Assembly: GCA_963772815.1 (NCBI GenBank)
Contig: CAVYYV010000004.1
Coordinates: 186,001 to 250,000, forward strand
Length of the DNA: 64,000 bases
Direction of reading: 5' to 3'
Source of the DNA: DATFFO01 sp963772815
GTDB taxonomy: Bacteria; Actinomycetota; Acidimicrobiia; Spongiisociales; ZC4RG35
The position numbers and the translations under genes are program-made. How positions within the stretch are numbered: position 1 is the stretch's first letter; each line of letters begins with the position of its first letter. Positions 32,214 through 40,128 of the stretch are shown here, one piece after another. The notes beneath the pieces were generated by a model. It was not told where the DNA came from, searched no databases, and was given only the letters and a program-made list of their open reading frames with translations.

Positions 32214-33503
32214 ATGCTCAGCAAGGAGATGAACGAGACGCTTACCCGGGTGGGGCCCGGGACACCCATGGGTGAGCTCCTGCGCCGCTACTGGTACCCG
32301 GTCGCGTTCGAGCGGGAGCTGGCCGATTGGCCCATCAAGAAGGTTCGTTTGCTGGGCGAGGACTTCGCGCTGTGGAAGACGCCGGAAGGTGGGTACGGGA
32401 TCATGCAGGAGCGTTGTCCGCACCGGCACGCCTCGCTGGTCTACGGTGTGGTCGAGGAGGGCGGTCTCCGCTGTGGCTATCACGGGTGGAAGTTCGATTG
32501 CGAGGGTGCCTGCATCGATCAGCCCGCCGAGCCCGAGGGCTCGGTGTTCAAGGACAACATCGAGGCTTTCGCCGGGAAGGCCGAGGCGCTTGGTGGCATG
32601 GTGTTCGTGTACATCGGTCCCGAACCGGCTCCGGAGCTGCCTCGTTTCGACGTGTATGTCGATCGCGGCTTCGTCGATGTGGGATACACGGTTCTGCCCT
32701 GCAACTGGCTTCAGATCATGGAGAACTCCGTGGATCCCTACCACGTCGAGTGGCTCCACGGAAACTACTTCCGTTTCCTGGGCGAGCAGCGAGGCTTTGT
32801 GGCTCCAGCCGGGTTCCAGAAGCGTCACATCAAGGTGGGATTCGACCCCATGGAGTGGGGGATCCTGAAGCGACGAGTGCTGGAGGGAAACACCGAGGAG
32901 AACGACGACTGGGCGGTGGGCCATCCCCTGGTCTTCCCCTACTGCATGAGGGTCGGCGGGGGAGGCATCGAGCAGATGCAGATCCGGGTGCCCATCGACG
33001 ACAACCACACCTGGGTGTTGTTCTACTCCAACCATCAGCCTCCCGGTCTGACCGAGTTCCCCGAGCAGGTTTACCCGGTCGACTACGAGTTCCCCTGGCT
33101 GGACGAGAACGGCGAGCACATCGTCGACTACATCGAGGGCCAGGACATCATGGCCTGGGTGACCCAGGGCGACATCACCGACCGCACCGCCGAGCACATC
33201 GGCAAGTCGGATGCGGGGGTGATCATGCTGAGGCGCATGTTCCGCCAGCAGATGGCACTGGTCGAGGAGGGTGAGGACCCCTCGGTCGCGTTCACTCGTG
33301 AGAAACATGAACGGATACCCCTGCCGTGCGAGAAGGACAAGTTCGGGGTCAACTTTCTGGAGTTCGCCTTGTCCTGGCTCGACGGAGGATCATCCAAATT
33401 CTCGCCCGCCCTGGACGCGATCAAGAAGCTCTACATCGATGCCGCCGCGTTGCGGGGCGACATGCCGGGTCAGGCGGAAGCGGCGCAGGTTCCCGGTCAG
33501 TGA
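32214..33503 (+). CDS. Rieske non-heme iron oxygenase, terminal oxygenase subunit
   Basis: The protein has 429 residues. The Rieske centre is Cys68-x-His70 (ERCPHRHAS) and Cys87-x2-His90 (RCGYHGWKFD). The mononuclear iron site is His177 and His182 (ENSVDPYHVEWLHGN) with Asp311 (EGQDIMAWVTQGD). The plan is that of the phthalate-dioxygenase/phenoxybenzoate-type alpha-only oxygenases. It hydroxylates an aromatic ring using electrons from a reductase; no reductase gene is seen in the window. It follows the phosphotransferase pair by 18 bp with an AGGAGG site and overlaps the zinc-ribbon gene, so it probably acts on the phosphorylated product. Confidence 0.92.
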   Translation: MLSKEMNETLTRVGPGTPMGELLRRYWYPVAFERELADWPIKKVRLLGEDFALWKTPEGGYGIMQERCPHRHASLVYGVVEEGGLRCGYHGWKFDCEGACIDQPAEPEGSVFKDNIEAFAGKAEALGGMVFVYIGPEPAPELPRFDVYVDRGFVDVGYTVLPCNWLQIMENSVDPYHVEWLHGNYFRFLGEQRGFVAPAGFQKRHIKVGFDPMEWGILKRRVLEGNTEENDDWAVGHPLVFPYCMRVGGGGIEQMQIRVPIDDNHTWVLFYSNHQPPGLTEFPEQVYPVDYEFPWLDENGEHIVDYIEGQDIMAWVTQGDITDRTAEHIGKSDAGVIMLRRMFRQQMALVEEGEDPSVAFTREKHERIPLPCEKDKFGVNFLEFALSWLDGGSSKFSPALDAIKKLYIDAAALRGDMPGQAEAAQVPGQ

Positions 33504-33796
33504 GGGCGGCTCGCCGCAGCGCCGAGGACTATCCGAATCACGTCGAAGCGTCGACTCCTGTCGAGGGTCGGCGGTTCACCGGCGTCCACTGGTGGGACCC
33601 GGACCGTCTCAATCACCTGGGCGATCTGCCCCGGCACTGCCCCTCCTGTGGGGCCCACTTGCAAGAGGAGAAGGGGATCGCGGTCGAGTACTGGGAGGCG
33701 GACCGGAGGGTCTATCACGTCTGGTGCCACGTCTGTGATTGGGCAGGTGACGTCACGCGCATCCATCGCATGACCGGCCCGGAAGCCGAGCACTGA
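33500..33796 (+). CDS. Small zinc-ribbon or rubredoxin-like protein coupled to the Rieske oxygenase
   Basis: The protein has 98 residues from a GTG at 33500 that overlaps the oxygenase stop (GTGA). Two CxxC pairs are present: RHCPSCGAHL and VWCHVCDWAG, 25 residues apart, a spacing compatible with a zinc ribbon or a rubredoxin-like iron site. It is Trp-rich (VHWWDPDRL, EYWEAD). The gene is otherwise unrecognised. Tight coupling suggests a partner or electron carrier of the oxygenase, or a chaperone for its assembly. An alternative in-frame start further upstream would lie inside the oxygenase gene and is unlikely. Confidence 0.7.
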   Translation: MRAARRSAEDYPNHVEASTPVEGRRFTGVHWWDPDRLNHLGDLPRHCPSCGAHLQEEKGIAVEYWEADRRVYHVWCHVCDWAGDVTRIHRMTGPEAEH

Positions 33797-33836
33797 CACC
33801 ACCGGCCTTGTCGCCGACGGACGGCCACCAACGCCT

Positions 33837-34151
33837 CTACTCCTCCTCCGAGGTGCCTTCCTCGGCGGCCGGCGTCTCGGGAGCAGGCTGTTCTCCGGCG
33901 GGCTCCTGCCCCTCAGACTTGTCCCACCTGTCGCGCGCCGCCGCCATTCCTCGCTCGAGTGCGTCGTCGAGCTGACTGGCCGCCTGACGAGCCGCATCGA
34001 GAGCGCTGGCCCGAGCGGGCTTGCTGGCGTCCCAGGCAGCACGCAGTGCGTCTCCGGCCCTTTGCAGCGCATCCTGGGCGTCGTCCATCCACTCCTTGCG
34101 GGCCCGATCGCCGCCCTCACGGCCTGCGGCGTTGTCCGATTCGTCGGTCAT
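33837..34151 (-). CDS. Small acidic amphipathic-helix protein of unknown function
   Basis: The protein has 104 residues with a strong AAGGAGGG ribosome site 5 bases before the ATG at 34151. The central region is an Ala-rich amphipathic helix (ARKEWMDDAQDALQRAGDAL, AARQAASQLDDALERGMAAA), and the tail is Pro/Glu-rich and disordered (PETPAAEEGTSEEE). There is no signal peptide or membrane segment. Proteins of this type are common in actinobacteria without assigned function; a histone-like or phasin-like role is only speculation. Confidence 0.65.
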   Translation of the reverse strand: MTDESDNAAGREGGDRARKEWMDDAQDALQRAGDALRAAWDASKPARASALDAARQAASQLDDALERGMAAARDRWDKSEGQEPAGEQPAPETPAAEEGTSEEE

Positions 34152-34215
34152 GTTCCCTCCTTGGTCGATCCAATGATCCCACAAGCCGGGATCGGGTGAG
34201 ATTCTCTCCAGCCAT

Positions 34216-34826
34216 GTGAAGTCGGGGCAGAATGTCGATGTGAGTCTCGATACTCAACCCCTCTCGACGGAGCGTCTGGTGGATCTGGCGGGTCTGTTCG
34301 AACAGGGGGGCGATCCCAAATGGTGCTGGTGCGCCTACTTTCGCCTGCGCAGCGTCAACTTCTCCAATTCGACGGCGGCGAACAACCGTGTCGTGCTGGA
34401 GAACGCAGTGGACGCCACGGGTGTCGAGGGGAGAGCGCCGGGGCCGGTCGCCTATCAGGACGGCGAGGCGATCGGGTGGGTGAGCCTCGGACCGAGGTCG
34501 GATTACGAACGGCTGGTGCACTCGCGGGTTCTCGCTCCGGTCGATGATGAGCCCGTCTGGTCGATCGTCTGTTTCGTGGTCGGGCGGCGTGCCCGGGGCC
34601 AGGGCCTGGCGTCGACGTTGCTGGCGGCGGCCATCGACTACGCCCGGGGTCACGGGGCCACCACACTCGAGGCCTATCCGATCGATACCGGGGGAGAGCG
34701 GGTCCCATCCGCCCAGGTGTACAAGGGAACGCTGGTCATGTTCGAGCGAGCCGGCTTCGAGGTGGTCGCTCGGCGCCGGACAACCGCACCAGCCCGATCC
34801 GCCCCATCGTGCGTCTCTCCCTGTGA
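34216..34826 (+). pseudogene. GNAT acetyltransferase with frameshift near the C-terminus
   Basis: The GNAT core is intact: GGDPKWCWCAYFRLRS at the N-terminus, IVCFVVGRRARGQGLASTLL with the acetyl-CoA pyrophosphate loop, and VYKGTLVMFERAGFEVVARR. Family members end with a short RPIVRL-type tail. That tail (NRTSPIRPIVRLSL then TGA at 34824-34826) appears one frame away, so one base is missing at about 34780. Without repair, translation runs on into the next gene start at 34968. The start is uncertain (GTG at 34216 or 34240). Repaired length is about 203 residues. The substrate is unknown. Confidence 0.7.
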
Positions 34827-34967
34827 GCTCGGCGGGCCCTGTCCCCCTGCAGAGCGGCAACGGGCGGTGGTGCCGACTCCCGCTCTTTCGTCTCTCAGCA
34901 TCCGAACAGGCGATGAGACGGCGACCAAGGCGGGAATATCCCCGATTCTCGTGGACTTGTCAACTGT

Positions 34968-35351
34968 ATGAATAGCGCAGTGAGAGAGGCCCTCTCCGAG
35001 GGCGGAATAGTCGACATCACCACGACCGGCCGCAAGAGCGGGGAGCCCCGACGCATCGAGATCTACCTCCACAATCTGGACGGGACCCTGTGGCTGACGG
35101 GAAAGCCGGGTTACCCGCGGGACTGGGTGGCCAATCTATCCGCCGACCCGTCCATCACCGTTCACCTCAAGCGCACGGTGGCAGCCGACGTGCCTGCCAC
35201 GGCGAAAGTGATCACGGACCCCGCCGAAAAGGCCGACATCATCCTTCGGGCGCGTGTGGACAGCTGGGGGGCAGACGCAGACGAGGCTCGCGTCGACAAC
35301 GACCATTGGGCAAAGACGTCGCCCCTGGTGAGGGTGGAACCCGCCACCTGA
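34968..35351 (+). CDS. Nitroreductase-family deazaflavin (F420)-dependent oxidoreductase, Ddn-like
   Basis: The protein has 127 residues, the usual length of the Ddn/split-barrel family. It contains the typical ITTTGRKSGEPRRIEIYLH and LTGKPGYPRDWVANLSADPS, then VTVHL-like strand SITVHLKR. Family members use F420H2 for reductions or bind quinones, a feature of actinobacteria. It is monocistronic, between the GNAT and ligA genes. Confidence 0.85.
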   Translation: MNSAVREALSEGGIVDITTTGRKSGEPRRIEIYLHNLDGTLWLTGKPGYPRDWVANLSADPSITVHLKRTVAADVPATAKVITDPAEKADIILRARVDSWGADADEARVDNDHWAKTSPLVRVEPAT

Positions 35352-35459
35352 GGAGCGGATCGGGCAGAAGTACCTCTGGACCAGGGGCAACGAGCCGTGG
35401 GGATCGCCGTTCGCCACGGCCGAAAGAAACGGGGCGGTGGCGGGTATCGTCGCATCCAC

Positions 35460-37502
35460 ATGACTGACCAAATGCCGGTGGAGGCTCGGGTGACCTTGCT
35501 GCGAGAGCAGATCGAGGAGGCGAACCGAGGCTACTACGTGCTGGACGACTCGGCCCTGAGCGATGCCGAGTACGACGACCTCATGCGGGAGCTGCGGAGC
35601 CTCGAGGAGCAGCACCCGGACCTGATCACGCCGGACTCGCCTACCCAGCGAGTAGGGACGTCCACCGCTCAGTCAACCTTCGAGCCGGTTGAGCACCTTC
35701 GGCCCCTGTTCTCGCTCGACAACGCCGAGTCCATGGCAGACCTCGAAGCATGGGCGGAGCGCATGAAGCGCCAGCTGGGCTCGATGCCGGAGGGGTTTGC
35801 CACCGAGCTGAAGATCGATGGCCTGGCGGTGGTCCTGGTCTACGAGAACGGGACTCTGGCCAGAGGCGCTACCCGGGGCGATGGTACGACGGGAGAGGAC
35901 ATCACAGCCAACCTTCGCACAATCTCCGACATACCCGAGCGATTGGCGGGCGACGCCTCACCCGCCTTGCTAGAGGTCAGGGGTGAGGTCTACATGCCGT
36001 TCGATGCGTTCGAGGAGCTCAACGAGCGTCAGGCGGAGGCGGGGGAGCGCCTGTTCACGAATCCGCGTAACGCCGCCGCCGGGTCGGTGCGCATGAAGGA
36101 TGCCGCCGTGACCGCCACACGGCGCCTGGGTTTCTGGGTCTATCAGGCGGGGATCATCGAGGGTGGGCCTCAACTGCATACTCACACCGAGACCATGGCC
36201 TATCTGGGATCATTCGGATTCGTCATCAACCCCGCCTCGGACCGATTCGGGGAACTGGCCGGCGTGGAGGCCTACGTGCGAACCGCGGAAGCCACCCGTC
36301 ACGACGCTGCATACCAGACCGATGGGGTCGTCATAAAGGTCGATTCTCTCGAACTGCAGGAAAGGCTCGGTTTCACGGCCAGGGCTCCGAGATGGGCCAT
36401 CGCCTACAAGTTCCCACCCGAGGAGCGAACCACCAACCTGCTGGACATCCAGGTGAATGTGGGCCGCACCGGAGCCGTGACTCCCTTCGCGGTGCTGGAC
36501 CCGGTCTTCGTGGGCGGGGCGAATGTTGGTTTGGCCACGCTCCACAATCAGGACCAGGTGCGTCTCAAAGACGTTCGGATAGGCGACAAGGTGGTCGTGC
36601 GCCGGGCCGGCGACGTTATCCCCGAGGTGGTGGGACCGGTCGTTGCAGCTCGCACCGGGACAGAGCAGGTCTGGGAGATGCCGGAGGAATGCCCCTTCTG
36701 CAGCAACCCCATTGTCAGGCCGGAGGGGGAGGCGGTGGCTCGTTGCACGGGTGGCTTCGAATGCCCCTCGCGTTTGCGGGAGTGGCTGTTCTTCTTCTCC
36801 AGTCGGGGCGGCATGGACATCGAGCACGTTGGTTACAAGACGATCGATCTCCTTCTGCGCAAGGGGCTCATTTCCGACCCGGCCGACCTGTTCACCTTCG
36901 ATCCCCATGTCCTGTTGAACGAGGAGGGCTGGGGTGAGATCTCGGTAGCCAACCTGGCCGCTGCCATCGAGGAGGCCCGTCATCGGCCGCCGGCCCGGCT
37001 CCTGACCGCCCTGGGCATACGCCATGTTGGGGGCACCGTGGCCAGGCGCTTGATGGCGTCCTTCGGCTCGGTTCCCGCCCTCCTCGACGCAGATGCAGAG
37101 ACCATTGCCGAAGTGGAGGGAGTTGGGCCCGTGATCGCGGATGAGGTGGTCGAGTGGGCTGCGGATCCCGCCAACAGCTCACTGGTGGAGCGGCTATCGG
37201 AGGCGGGAGTGCGGATGGCCGACGAGGAAGCCCGGACGCGAGGCCCGGGAGCATTGGATGGGTCGGTGATCGTGGTCTCGGGAACGCTGAGTGGCTACGG
37301 CCGCGAGGAGGCACAGGCCGCCATAGAGGCGGCCGGCGGCAGGGCAACGGGCTCGGTGTCCGCCAAGACGGCGGCTCTTGTGGTGGGAGAGGCGCCCGGA
37401 CAGGCGAAGGTGACGAAGGCAGAGAGCCTGGGTGTCCCGATCATCGACGAGGAGACATTCGAGCGGCTGCTGTCGCAGGGACCGTCCGTTCTAACCGAGT
37501 AA
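35460..37502 (+). CDS. ligA: NAD-dependent DNA ligase
   Basis: The protein has 680 residues. Domains in order: Ia domain (YYVLDDSALSDAEYDDLM), adenylation domain with nucleophile Lys in TELKIDGLAVVLVYENG and TRGDGTTGEDIT, OB fold (RTGAVTPFAVLDPV), four-Cys zinc finger (CPFC...CTGGFECPSR), helix-hairpin-helix repeats, and C-terminal BRCT (VIVVSGTLSGYGREEAQAAI). It seals nicks in replication and repair. The ATG at 35460 is chosen over an upstream in-frame ATG at 35397 because the family begins there. Confidence 0.97.
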   Translation: MTDQMPVEARVTLLREQIEEANRGYYVLDDSALSDAEYDDLMRELRSLEEQHPDLITPDSPTQRVGTSTAQSTFEPVEHLRPLFSLDNAESMADLEAWAERMKRQLGSMPEGFATELKIDGLAVVLVYENGTLARGATRGDGTTGEDITANLRTISDIPERLAGDASPALLEVRGEVYMPFDAFEELNERQAEAGERLFTNPRNAAAGSVRMKDAAVTATRRLGFWVYQAGIIEGGPQLHTHTETMAYLGSFGFVINPASDRFGELAGVEAYVRTAEATRHDAAYQTDGVVIKVDSLELQERLGFTARAPRWAIAYKFPPEERTTNLLDIQVNVGRTGAVTPFAVLDPVFVGGANVGLATLHNQDQVRLKDVRIGDKVVVRRAGDVIPEVVGPVVAARTGTEQVWEMPEECPFCSNPIVRPEGEAVARCTGGFECPSRLREWLFFFSSRGGMDIEHVGYKTIDLLLRKGLISDPADLFTFDPHVLLNEEGWGEISVANLAAAIEEARHRPPARLLTALGIRHVGGTVARRLMASFGSVPALLDADAETIAEVEGVGPVIADEVVEWAADPANSSLVERLSEAGVRMADEEARTRGPGALDGSVIVVSGTLSGYGREEAQAAIEAAGGRATGSVSAKTAALVVGEAPGQAKVTKAESLGVPIIDEETFERLLSQGPSVLTE

Positions 37503-37508
37503 CCGTCG

Positions 37509-37898
37509 TCACTGGACTCGGAAGGTCCACTCGAAGCTGCCCACGTCGGGTGTGCCCGTGATTCGCTCGTACTCCACACGCACTGTGTGCTCACCCGGGA
37601 GCCATTCGTTCATCACAGACGAATTGGGTGTGGGCGCCCAGGTGTAGACCCCGGTGGCCTGGATGAAGTGGGGATCGGGGATCGGCGTGCCGTCGACGTA
37701 GATCGTGGCCTCGTAGCCCACGGCGAGGTCGACCTGTACGACGGCCTGGCGTATCACCCGGGAGTTGGGGGTGGGGGAGACCGCCTCGATCGGGCCCGGC
37801 AGCACCACCGGCTCACCCTCCTGGGTCAACACGGCACCCAGCACTATCACCGCCACCGCCAGCAGCCCGAGGGCGATGTATATGAGCCGATATTTCAC
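37509..37898 (-). CDS. Small membrane-anchored extracellular protein, unknown function
   Basis: The protein has 129 residues. A single N-terminal membrane segment (RLIYIALGLLAVAVIVLGAV) has no Cys lipobox and is followed by an extracytoplasmic beta-rich domain (AVVQVDLAVGYEATIYVDGT, PGEHTVRVEYERI) resembling an Ig-like or FlgD-type fold. The GTG at 37898 is chosen because TACCGT lies seven bases before it. It is convergent with ligA and divergent from dapC. Not recognised beyond this. Confidence 0.65.
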   Translation of the reverse strand: MKYRLIYIALGLLAVAVIVLGAVLTQEGEPVVLPGPIEAVSPTPNSRVIRQAVVQVDLAVGYEATIYVDGTPIPDPHFIQATGVYTWAPTPNSSVMNEWLPGEHTVRVEYERITGTPDVGSFEWTFRVQ

Positions 37899-37905
37899 GG
37901 ACTGG

Positions 37906-37911
37906 ACGGTA
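37906..37911 (-). promoter_or_regulatory. -10 box of leaderless small membrane protein gene
   Basis: TACCGT on the minus strand, 7 nt before the GTG at 37898. Confidence 0.4.
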
Positions 37912-37959
37912 ACGGTGCGCAAATCCGAAACAGCAAACGGCGGTAGCCTGTTCGAGGTC

Positions 37960-39102
37960 ATGCGCGTCAACCCCGCCCTGGATCGGGTCGGTGCCCATCC
38001 GATCGCCGCCATCCAGCAGAGAGTCAGGGACCTGCGAGCGGCAGGTCGGCCAGTGATCGATTTCTCCATCGGCGACCCACGCGAGCCCACATGGGAGGCC
38101 GTGCCGGACGCGGTGAGGAATGCAGTGCCCGCGGTGTCCCAGTACCCGACAACTGCCGGAACGCCCGAGCTGCGGGCGGCCATCTCGGGATACGTGCAGC
38201 GGCGTTTCGGCGTCGCCCTCGATCCCGACACTCAGATCATGCCCACTTCCGGGTCCAAAGAGGCCATCTTCTCCAGTGCGCTGGCTTTCGTCGATCGAGA
38301 CCGGGCGGACGTCGTCGGGTACCCCGATCCGGGATATCCCGTCTACGAGCGGGGAGCGGTCATGGCTGGTGCCCGGGCGGTCCCCATCGCGGCCGACGGC
38401 CGCTTCGTGGTGACCCAGTCGCAGGTTCCCCATGAGTTGTGGAAGGACCTGGCCATGCTCTGGACATGCACGCCGTCCAATCCCACGGGCGCAGTCACCT
38501 CACTTGCAGAGCTGACCGAGCTGGCGGAGCAGTGCCGTGCCCACGACGTTCTCTTGTGCTCGGACGAGTGCTACGTCGACCTCTATGCGCCGGGTGCCGA
38601 ACCTCCGCCGTCGGTATTGGCGGTGACGCCGCACGATCAGTCCGGATTGTTGAGTTACCTCTCGTTGTCCAAGCGCTCGGGGATGACCGGATATCGGTCG
38701 GGAGCCATCGTGGGCGACCGTGTGGCCATACAGCGGCTCCACAAGCTGCGGACCTCGACCGGGACCGCCTCCCCCGAGTTCGTGCAGGCGGGGGCGGTGG
38801 TGGCGTGGGCCGACAACCAACACGTCGCCATCCGACGAGAGATCTTCGAGGAGAAGCGCCGCATGCTGCGGGGCATCTTCGTCGATGCGGGCCTGGCCGT
38901 GGCAGCCTCGGAGGCGGGCCTATACCTGTGGATCGAAGTCGGCGACGACGCCGTGGTAGCGGAGGAGCTGGCGGGAGCCGGCGTGGTGGTGAGCCCGGGC
39001 CGGATCTTCGGAGCACGGGGCCGGGGCTACATCCGCCTTGCTCTCGTGCCCACGATCGAGGATTGCCGTCGAGCCGGGGAGGCGATCCTGGACGCCCTCT
39101 GA
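37960..39102 (+). CDS. dapC: Succinyldiaminopimelate transaminase
   Basis: The protein has 380 residues, a class I/II PLP aminotransferase. Signatures: FSIGDPREPTWEAVPDAVRN, TSGSKEAIFSSALAF, WTCTPSNPTGAVTS, SDECYVDLY, and the PLP Lys in YLSLSKRSGMTGYRSGA. C-terminal Arg is in ARGRGYIRLALVPT. Its position next to dapD and dapE supports the DapC role in the succinylase branch of lysine/DAP synthesis. Start ATG at 37960; a TAGCCT box lies ten bases upstream. Confidence 0.88.
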   Translation: MRVNPALDRVGAHPIAAIQQRVRDLRAAGRPVIDFSIGDPREPTWEAVPDAVRNAVPAVSQYPTTAGTPELRAAISGYVQRRFGVALDPDTQIMPTSGSKEAIFSSALAFVDRDRADVVGYPDPGYPVYERGAVMAGARAVPIAADGRFVVTQSQVPHELWKDLAMLWTCTPSNPTGAVTSLAELTELAEQCRAHDVLLCSDECYVDLYAPGAEPPPSVLAVTPHDQSGLLSYLSLSKRSGMTGYRSGAIVGDRVAIQRLHKLRTSTGTASPEFVQAGAVVAWADNQHVAIRREIFEEKRRMLRGIFVDAGLAVAASEAGLYLWIEVGDDAVVAEELAGAGVVVSPGRIFGARGRGYIRLALVPTIEDCRRAGEAILDAL

Positions 39103-39111
39103 GGCATCCCG

Positions 39112-40083
39112 TCAGTTGGCGTGAAGCGGCTCGTTCAGGCCCTGCCACGTGCCCGTGGTGGGGAGCGCCTGCACGGCACCGCTGAGCGAGTTGCGCCGGA
39201 AAAGAAGAGCGTTCGCCCCAGACAGGTCACGACCCTTGCACGTGGTGCCATCGGGAAGTGTGATGATCGTCCCTGCCGTCACGTAGAGTCCCGCCTCCAC
39301 TATGCAGGCATCTCCCAGCGATATTCCGATCCCGGCATTGGCTCCCAGGAGGCAACGCTCACCTATGGAGACCACCTCGGTACCTCCGCCCGACAGCGTT
39401 CCCATGATCGAGGCGCCGCCTCCGATATCGCTCCCATCACCCACTACTACTCCCGAGGAGATACGGCCCTCCACCATGGAACGGCCCAGCGTGCCGGCAT
39501 TGAAGTTCACGAAACCCTCGTGCATGACCGTGGTCCCCTCGGCCAGATGGGCTCCCAGCCGGACTCGGTCGGCATCGGCGATGCGTACCCCGCTCGGGAT
39601 CACGTAGTCGGTCATACGGGGGAACTTGTCGACGGACGTCACCTGCACCGGCCTTCCCGCCGCGGCCAGCCGGTGGCGGGTCTGTTCGAAACCGTCCACC
39701 GCACAGGGCCCTTGCGTCGTCCAGACAACGTTGTTGAGGGCCGTGAACATCCCCTCGACGCTGATCTCGTGGGGCCGAACCAACCGACACGAGAGCAGGT
39801 GGAGCCGTAGATAGGCATCGTGGGGGTCGGCCGGTGGGGTGGACAGGTCCTCGATCACAGTCGCCACCGCCGCAAGGTCTACATCTCGTTGAGGGTCGTG
39901 GCCGATTCGCGCTGCCAGGTCTGGGGTGGAAAGGCTCATCGCCTGGTCGGCCGATAGGCGAGTTGTCCCGGGCGTCAGGTCGGGGTGGGTTCCCAGAACC
40001 GGTTTGGCGTAGGCGGTGTCGAGGACCGTCCCATCGGCGGCGATGGTGGCGAGGCCGACGCCATAGGCGGGAGTCTGTTCCAT
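39112..40083 (-). CDS. dapD: Tetrahydrodipicolinate N-succinyltransferase, actinobacterial type
   Basis: The protein has 323 residues. A left-handed beta helix of hexapeptide repeats is plain (VRLGAHLAEGTTVMHEGFVN, GRISSGVVVGDGSDIGGGAS, GIGISLGDACIVEAGLYV), and VNFNAGTLG and VDKFPRMTDYVIP fit the actinobacterial DapD group. It transfers succinyl from succinyl-CoA in DAP synthesis. The start is six bases after a TAGCCT box; the 45-bp gap to dapE holds two divergent promoters. Confidence 0.92.
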   Translation of the reverse strand: MEQTPAYGVGLATIAADGTVLDTAYAKPVLGTHPDLTPGTTRLSADQAMSLSTPDLAARIGHDPQRDVDLAAVATVIEDLSTPPADPHDAYLRLHLLSCRLVRPHEISVEGMFTALNNVVWTTQGPCAVDGFEQTRHRLAAAGRPVQVTSVDKFPRMTDYVIPSGVRIADADRVRLGAHLAEGTTVMHEGFVNFNAGTLGRSMVEGRISSGVVVGDGSDIGGGASIMGTLSGGGTEVVSIGERCLLGANAGIGISLGDACIVEAGLYVTAGTIITLPDGTTCKGRDLSGANALLFRRNSLSGAVQALPTTGTWQGLNEPLHAN

Positions 40084-40089
40084 GGTGGA

Positions 40090-40095
40090 AGGCTA
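40090..40095 (-). promoter_or_regulatory. -10 box of leaderless dapD promoter
   Basis: TAGCCT on the minus strand, 6 nt before the dapD ATG. Confidence 0.5.
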
Positions 40096-40114
40096 ACGGC
40101 CCGGCAACCGGCGG

Positions 40115-40120
40115 TACGCT
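40115..40120 (+). promoter_or_regulatory. -10 box of dapE promoter
   Basis: TACGCT, 8 nt before the dapE ATG; back to back with the dapD promoter. Confidence 0.45.
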
Positions 40121-40128
40121 GGTCGGCC

